From: a bacterium | Lineage (GTDB): Bacteria > JAHJDO01 | Direction of reading: 5' to 3' | Assembly (NCBI GenBank): GCA_030671985.1 | Contig: DAOVHI010000037.1 | Span: 1-10,812 of the forward strand | Length of the DNA: 10,812 nt | In this document: piece after piece, positions 7,293 to 10,812 of the stretch | Layout of the letters: the number at the start of each line of letters is the position of its first letter | Numbering within the stretch: the stretch's first letter is position 1 | The notes under the pieces: generated by a model | The model's database searches: none | What the model was told of the DNA's origin: nothing | Seen by the model: only the letters and a program-made list of their open reading frames with translations | Program-made: the position numbers and the translations under genes

Positions 7293-7809
7293 TTAAGAGT
7301 TTCGCTCCGTATATAATGTAATTAATTCCTGATATCGCCGTAAAACCGATTGTTGTCCATACAATAAAAACCATTGAAGGAACTCTTATGTTTAACAAGG
7401 CATAAACAATCGTAAAAATTTGTAAAAATGTAGTGCATTTGCTAATTTTCGAAGGCTTGGGCTCAAGGCTTCCTAAAACAACACAAAGTATGAAAAATCC
7501 GGATATAATAACTATATCACGCGCAATGACTATGACGGTAAGAAAAACAGGAATGCTCTTATCCAGCGTTAGCATTATAAAAGCTGTTATAAGAAGTATC
7601 TTATCCGCTATTGGATCAACGTGTTTACCGAATTTAGACACTTGGTTTCTTTTTCGGGCAATCCATCCGTCTATAGCATCCGTTATGCCGGCAATTAAAA
7701 ATATACTCAGAGCTATGAGCCTTGTTTCCGGCGTTCCCATGTACAGAAAAACGGCAAATACAGGCACCAGTAATATTCTAAAAATAGTTAAAAAGTTTGC
7801 TGTGCTCAT
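7273..7809 (-). CDS. pgsA: CDP-diacylglycerol--glycerol-3-phosphate 3-phosphatidyltransferase (PgsA-like)
   Basis: This membrane enzyme of the CDP-alcohol phosphatidyltransferase family joins CDP-diacylglycerol and glycerol-3-phosphate to form phosphatidylglycerophosphate. With the ATG at 7809 it is 178 residues, normal for PgsA. The complete family signature is present: DAIDGWIAR (D44, D47, G48), then G61, D65 and D69 (DxxDGxxAR-x8-GxxxDxxxD), the metal and CDP ligands. Hydrophobic stretches surround it. An in-frame GTG at 7881 would add 24 residues but would overlap the zinc-ribbon gene by 62 bases, and the added sequence is an out-of-frame reading of conserved Cys codons. The ATG starts 10 nt after that gene's stop and begins MSTANFLTIFRILL, as the family does. 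Phosphatidylglycerol is the likely product; another CDP-alcohol acceptor is not excluded. Confidence 0.93.
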   Translation of the reverse strand: MSTANFLTIFRILLVPVFAVFLYMGTPETRLIALSIFLIAGITDAIDGWIARKRNQVSKFGKHVDPIADKILLITAFIMLTLDKSIPVFLTVIVIARDIVIISGFFILCVVLGSLEPKPSKISKCTTFLQIFTIVYALLNIRVPSMVFIVWTTIGFTAISGINYIIYGAKLLNGNKKA

Positions 7810-7819
7810 GAATGCTAAA

Positions 7820-8755
7820 CTACTGAACTTTTGTACCGCACTTCGGACAAAATTTAGTTCCCGGTTTGAGAGATGCGTCACACTTTGAACAGGTTATGTC
7901 TTGAACTTTCTTTCCGCATTCAGGACAGAATACAGCGCCGGGAGATACTTCCGCATTACAATACGGACATTCTTCTAGAGCCGCCTGCGGGATTGCTGCA
8001 CCGCAGCCCGGGCAGAACTTTGTTCCTTCCTTGACCTTTGTTCCGCATTTAGGACAACTGACAATCACCGTACCTGCATCCAGCAAATTCTGACAATGCG
8101 CCTGAACCTTTAACACAATATCATCAATTGCTTTTTGCGTTGCTTCCCCCATTGGAGTTTTCTTGAAACCGCCAAAACTTACTCCCAGACTTTTTGCGCC
8201 GGGTAAAGGTATGGCAGCTCCCAGCTTTAGACCCCTTCTTTTTGCTTCTCCACTAAACCTGAGTGTCTGCATCTCTGAAGTCTCAGCATTTACAACCTTT
8301 ATTATTCCGGCAACTATTGCGGTCGTAGTTTTTCCGCCAACAGAATATCCTCCAAAACTTAATCCGCCACCCATTCCCTTCTGTGAATATTCAAATACAG
8401 TGATCACTCCACTAAGAATTATCTGAGCTCCCTTGATCTTTCCGATTTTCGCCCTTGTTTTTTTACTTACTCTTCCGCTCGCCCCGAGATCCTGTTCGCT
8501 AATTATATCTTCCACATCCATTCTGCTCATAACGGAAAACTGTCCTGTCTCTGCTAACGCGCTTTCTAGCATATCAGCCATTCCGGTTCCCATACTTAAT
8601 TCGGACTTTCTCCAATAATTAGTTCCCGGAGCATCTTTTGCGATAAATTTACTTACAGTTACACGTACTTTCTCTGCGCATACAGGACTTGAAAATGAGA
8701 CAGCAACCAATAATAAAACCAAGACAGCAACCAATGTTCTCTCTACACATTTCAT
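7820..8755 (-). CDS. Secreted CsgG-like protein with three C-terminal zinc ribbons
   Basis: This 311-residue protein begins with a probable Sec signal peptide: MKCVER, a hydrophobic core (about 7-22) and a cleavage-like SSPVCA/EKV at 27. Cys26 is not in a good lipobox. Residues about 29-220 resemble the CsgG/HfaB family: VRVTVSKF, GMADMLESALAETGQFSVMSR, ISEQDLGASG, GAQIILSGVITVFEY. The C-terminal end has three zinc-ribbon units, each CxxC-x10-CxxC (C234/237/248/251, C263/266/277/280, C289/292/303/306). Such ribbons are usually cytosolic, so their attachment to an exported domain is odd. CsgG itself forms an outer-membrane secretion pore; whether this one forms pores is unknown. It has a strong AGGAGG site and promoter and is first in the phospholipid/der run. 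Domain assignment is good; the role is not known. Confidence 0.85.
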   Translation of the reverse strand: MKCVERTLVAVLVLLLVAVSFSSPVCAEKVRVTVSKFIAKDAPGTNYWRKSELSMGTGMADMLESALAETGQFSVMSRMDVEDIISEQDLGASGRVSKKTRAKIGKIKGAQIILSGVITVFEYSQKGMGGGLSFGGYSVGGKTTTAIVAGIIKVVNAETSEMQTLRFSGEAKRRGLKLGAAIPLPGAKSLGVSFGGFKKTPMGEATQKAIDDIVLKVQAHCQNLLDAGTVIVSCPKCGTKVKEGTKFCPGCGAAIPQAALEECPYCNAEVSPGAVFCPECGKKVQDITCSKCDASLKPGTKFCPKCGTKVQ

Positions 8756-8764
8756 GCCTTTAAC

Positions 8765-8770
8765 CCTCCT
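8765..8770 (-). promoter_or_regulatory. Shine-Dalgarno site of the CsgG-like gene
   Basis: AGGAGG on the minus strand, nine bases before the ATG at 8755. It is the strongest ribosome-binding site in the window and supports this start. Confidence 0.8.
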
Positions 8771-8795
8771 TTTTTAACCTTTAATACCACACGTT

Positions 8796-8825
8796 ATAAT
8801 AACACTGCATCACGATTTTTGTCAA
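8796..8825 (-). promoter_or_regulatory. Strong sigma70-type promoter for the CsgG-like gene and downstream run
   Basis: On the minus strand, a perfect TTGACA (8820-8825) is followed after 18 bases by TATTAT (8796-8801). Transcription would start near 8789, giving a leader of about 34 nt that contains the AGGAGG site. No comparable promoter is seen before pgsA, der or plsY, which are closely packed or overlapping. Confidence 0.75.
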
Positions 8826-8858
8826 GCACCCGCACTGCAAGACAAAAATAATTGACTA

Positions 8859-8870
8859 AGAATATATTCT
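8859..8870. promoter_or_regulatory. Perfect 12-bp AT palindrome AGAATATATTCT
   Basis: This self-complementary site lies about 34 bases upstream of the -35 of the CsgG-like promoter and 31 bases past the tRNA-Leu 3' end. It could bind a dimeric regulator, but a chance palindrome in AT-rich DNA is possible. Confidence 0.25.
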
Positions 8871-8874
8871 GTGA

Positions 8875-8895
8875 TAGCTTTGAGTAAGAAAGCTA
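8875..8895 (-). terminator. Weak hairpin after tRNA-Leu
   Basis: TAGCTTT and AAAGCTA form a 7-bp stem with a 7-nt loop, beginning 5 nt after the tRNA-Leu 3' end. It is AT-rich and has no following T run, so it may be a processing or weak termination structure rather than a proper intrinsic terminator. Confidence 0.3.
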
Positions 8896-8900
8896 AATAG

Positions 8901-8984
8901 TACCGGGAGCGAGATTTGAACTCGCACAGGATTTCTCCCACTAGCCCCTCAAGCTAGCGTGTCTGCCAATTTCACCATCCCGGC
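8901..8984 (-). tRNA. tRNA-Leu (anticodon GAG, no encoded CCA)
   Basis: This 84-nt class II cloverleaf has the acceptor GCCGGGA/TCCCGGT, D-arm sequence GGTGAAATTGGCAGACAC, and anticodon stem CTAGC/GCTAG. The loop TTGAGGG places GAG at 34-36, reading CUC/CUU leucine. A long variable arm (GGGA-GAAA-TCCT) precedes the T arm GCGAG-TTCAAAT-CTCGC. A73, the leucine discriminator, follows. The first pair is G1-U72 rather than the usual G-C, and the 3' end continues CTA, so CCA must be added by nucleotidyltransferase. It has its own promoter. Confidence 0.95.
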
Positions 8985-9007
8985 AGGAACTTTTTAAATT
9001 TTCTTAC

Positions 9008-9035
9008 ATAATAGCAAATTTTGATTTGATGTCAA
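9008..9035 (-). promoter_or_regulatory. Strong extended -10 promoter of tRNA-Leu
   Basis: On the minus strand, TTGACA (9030-9035) is followed after 16 bases by TATTAT (9008-9013), preceded by TGC, an extended -10. Transcription would start near 9001, about 17 nt before the mature tRNA end. The -35 lies within the small inverted repeat TTTGATGTCAAA. The same 70-bp gap must also hold any promoter for the divergent queE, which I could not identify. Confidence 0.7.
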
Positions 9036-9053
9036 AAAGAATTCAGGCGATTT

Positions 9054-9695
9054 ATGATTAAGGTTAACGAGGTTTTTAAAAGCATTCAGGGCGAGGGAAG
9101 CTTCGCCGGCAAGCTGTGCAGTTTTGTAAGACTCTCAGGCTGCAATCTCAGATGCAGTTACTGTGACACAAAGTATGCTTACGAAAAAGGCAATGACTTA
9201 TCCATAGAAAAAATAGTTCGGAAAGTAAAGATTCTGGGTCTGAGTTTGGTAGAAATCACAGGAGGAGAACCTCTTTTACAAAAAGAAACTACTAAATTGG
9301 TAGACACGCTTATCGAGCAAAAACATACCGTCTTAATTGAAACAAATGGCACTATTAGCATTAAGAATATAAATCAACACGCGATAATAATACTTGATTT
9401 GAAATGTCCGGGAAGCAAAATGAGCGCCAATACGATGTGGAAAAACATTGAGTATCTAAGGAAAAAAGATGAGGTTAAGTTTGTGATAGGCGACAGAAAG
9501 GATTACGATTGGGCAAAGGACATAACGGCAGAATACAACCTTATTCAGCGAGTAAACCACGTTCATTTTTCACCCGTTTATGGTAAACTGGTTCCCAAAG
9601 AACTTGCTGAATGGATCCATCATGATAATCTGGACGTTAGAATGCAGATTCAGATTCATAAATATATATGGGGACCAGATGCAAGAGGTGTTTAG
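9054..9695 (+). CDS. queE: 7-carboxy-7-deazaguanine synthase QueE
   Basis: QueE is a radical SAM enzyme that contracts 6-carboxy-tetrahydropterin to 7-carboxy-7-deazaguanine in the queuosine pathway. The 213 residues match the family. The substrate motif SIQGEGSFAG is at 10-19, the cluster motif is CNLRCSYC (C30, C34, C37, the CxxxCxxC type), the SAM-binding GGEP sits in ITGGEPLLQ (68-76), and the protein ends IWGPDARGV, as usual. A weak AGG about eight bases before the ATG is the only ribosome-binding candidate. The stop is immediately followed by the queC ATG with no gap. No preQ1 riboswitch-like fold is recognisable in the short upstream region, though that was judged by eye. Confidence 0.96.
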   Translation: MIKVNEVFKSIQGEGSFAGKLCSFVRLSGCNLRCSYCDTKYAYEKGNDLSIEKIVRKVKILGLSLVEITGGEPLLQKETTKLVDTLIEQKHTVLIETNGTISIKNINQHAIIILDLKCPGSKMSANTMWKNIEYLRKKDEVKFVIGDRKDYDWAKDITAEYNLIQRVNHVHFSPVYGKLVPKELAEWIHHDNLDVRMQIQIHKYIWGPDARGV

Positions 9696-10367
9696 ATGAA
9701 AAAGGCTATAGTTCTCAGCAGCGGAGGAATTGATTCAACAACTGCAATGGCTATTGCTAAAGCAGAAAATTATGAACTATATTCATTAACTCTTGATTAT
9801 GGACAACGCCACAAGATTGAGATTGGAAGCGCTAAAAAAGCTGCTGATTTTTTTTGCGTTAAGGAACATAAAATTATAGTAATAGATTTAGAACAGATTG
9901 GCGGATCAGCATTAACAGATAATATAGATGTTCCGACATGTAACCATTTAGACAAAGTACCTGTTACATACGTTCCTGCAAGAAACACTATATTTCTTTC
10001 CATTGCTTTGGCATGGGCAGAGGTTGTTGGGTCAAATGACATATTTATCGGAGCGAATATAGTTGATTATAGCGGGTATCCTGATTGCAGGCCTGTGTAT
10101 TTAGAGGCATTTGAAAAACTGGCAAATCTTGGGACTAAAGCCGGCATTGAAGGAGGAAAAATAAAGATTCATGCGCCCTTACTCGAAATGTCTAAAGCAG
10201 AGATTATAAAAAAGGGCATTGAATTAGACATTGATTATTCAATAACATGGAGCTGTTACAATCCACATACTGACGGTAAAGCGTGCGGAAAATGCGACAG
10301 TTGTAAATTTAGATTAAATGGATTTAGGGAAGCCAGTTATAAAGATCCCATTAAATATTTCACATAG
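9696..10367 (+). CDS. queC: 7-cyano-7-deazaguanine synthase QueC
   Basis: QueC is an ATP-dependent cytosolic enzyme that converts 7-carboxy-7-deazaguanine and ammonia into preQ0. The 223 residues begin with the PP-loop SSGGIDS (8-14), followed by TLDYGQRH and YVPARNTIFLS, and GANIVDYSGYPDCRP in the substrate region. Four zinc-ligand cysteines lie near the C-terminus: C187, C197, C200 and C203 (CGKCDSC). The ATG abuts the queE stop, and queF begins 10 nt after its own stop. It is the middle gene of a queE-queC-queF operon. Confidence 0.97.
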   Translation: MKKAIVLSSGGIDSTTAMAIAKAENYELYSLTLDYGQRHKIEIGSAKKAADFFCVKEHKIIVIDLEQIGGSALTDNIDVPTCNHLDKVPVTYVPARNTIFLSIALAWAEVVGSNDIFIGANIVDYSGYPDCRPVYLEAFEKLANLGTKAGIEGGKIKIHAPLLEMSKAEIIKKGIELDIDYSITWSCYNPHTDGKACGKCDSCKFRLNGFREASYKDPIKYFT

Positions 10368-10370
10368 GAG
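10366..10370 (+). promoter_or_regulatory. Shine-Dalgarno site of queF
   Basis: AGGAG, overlapping the queC stop codon and seven bases before the ATG at 10378. It shows that the start is 10378 and not an in-frame ATG 60 bases upstream inside queC. Confidence 0.8.
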
Positions 10371-10377
10371 AAACAAA

Positions 10378-10791
10378 ATGTCTAAAGAACCCATGAATAA
10401 ATTAACAATTCTCGGCAAAAGTAGAATCAAATATCCCGCGTCTCCTGACAAAGCAAAACTGGAAACATTTAAGAACGAATATCCTAACAGAGATTATTGG
10501 ATCAGCTTTGATTGTCCTGAATTTACATCAATATGCCCCGTTACCAGCCAGCCGGATTTTGGTGTAATAACAATCCGCTACATACCTGATAAAAAGTGCA
10601 TAGAAAGCAAATCTCTAAAATTATATTTATTCTCCTTTAGAAATTTCGCTACATTTCATGAACATGTTGTCAACAGAGTCCTTGATGATATTGTAAGGGC
10701 ATGCAATCCAAGAAAAGCCTCCGTTATCGGCGAATTCCTCCCTCGCGGAGGAATCAGTATTAACGTAGAAGCAAGCTATCCAGAAGAATAG
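10378..10791 (+). CDS. queF: NADPH-dependent 7-cyano-7-deazaguanine reductase QueF (short type)
   Basis: QueF reduces the nitrile of preQ0 to the amine of preQ1 with two NADPH, forming the base that is inserted into tRNA(GUN) anticodons. The 137-residue length is that of the unimodular (YkvM-like) type. The catalytic Cys is in PEFTSICP (C53), with Asp60 in QPDFG, the QueF motif ESKSLKLY (76-83), and FHEH (93-96) holding the substrate-binding Glu. These correspond to Cys55, Asp62 and Glu97 of the Bacillus enzyme. It is the last gene in the window; the 21 bases after it show nothing. QueD is not in the window and may lie elsewhere. Confidence 0.97.
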   Translation: MSKEPMNKLTILGKSRIKYPASPDKAKLETFKNEYPNRDYWISFDCPEFTSICPVTSQPDFGVITIRYIPDKKCIESKSLKLYLFSFRNFATFHEHVVNRVLDDIVRACNPRKASVIGEFLPRGGISINVEASYPEE

Positions 10792-10812
10792 CACCCTATC
10801 AGGTATAAATTA

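Noticed and set aside
7810-7881. 24-residue N-terminal extension of PgsA from a GTG at 7881
   Set aside because: It overlaps the zinc-ribbon gene by 62 bases and reads its Cys codons out of frame. The ATG at 7809 gives the normal family length and N-terminus.
8985-9053. preQ1 riboswitch upstream of queE
   Set aside because: The gap is short and AT-rich and I could not draw the expected hairpin with an A-rich pseudoknot tail. It instead contains the tRNA-Leu promoter on the other strand.
10318-10377. 20-residue extension of QueF from the ATG at 10318
   Set aside because: It lies inside queC, and a clear AGGAG site supports the ATG at 10378.
1-10812. CRISPR array, prophage or insertion-sequence transposase
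   Set aside because: No regularly spaced direct repeats, no phage structural genes and no transposase reading frame are present.

Overview
The window is about 37-38% GC by eye and densely packed. It holds conserved bacterial housekeeping genes, mostly on the minus strand, and a short plus-strand operon at the right end. Good Shine-Dalgarno sites (AGGAG/AGGAGG) and sigma70-type promoters (TTGACA ... TATTAT) show a bacterium. The gene set and style (a Der, PlsY, GpsA and small MerR run, a CsgG-like zinc-ribbon protein, abundant short palindromes) suggest an uncultivated Gram-negative-type lineage, perhaps Omnitrophota-like. That placement is a low-confidence impression, not a result.

Minus strand, in order of transcription (right to left). 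tRNA-Leu(GAG) has its own strong promoter. A second strong promoter starts a long run: a secreted CsgG-like protein ending in three zinc ribbons, pgsA (phosphatidylglycerophosphate synthase), der (ribosome-assembly GTPase), plsY (acyl-phosphate:G3P acyltransferase), a two-gene cassette, gpsA (glycerol-3-phosphate dehydrogenase), a small MerR-like regulator, tRNA-Pro(GGG), and secA. SecA is cut by the left window edge a few residues before its expected end. Three of these genes (gpsA, plsY, pgsA) make or use glycerol-3-phosphate for phospholipids and SecA drives export, so the run is largely about envelope building.

The most unusual part is 4150-5360. PlsY and GpsA act in consecutive steps and their genes are often adjacent, but here a roughly 1 kb AT-rich cassette separates them. 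It encodes a 269-residue DUF5677/HEPN-like protein followed 3 nt later by a 69-residue ribbon-helix-helix (BrnA/CopG-like) protein, an arrangement resembling a toxin-antitoxin pair. It is bordered by two different palindromic elements. One can fold into a three-way junction and supplies the last codons and stop of plsY. Downstream, gpsA seems to have its own promoter with almost no leader.

Plus strand: queE, queC and queF form a compact preQ0/preQ1 (queuosine precursor) operon. QueD is not in the window. The only stretches without genes are short intergenic regions (all under 150 bases), and these hold the promoters, palindromes and repeats listed.
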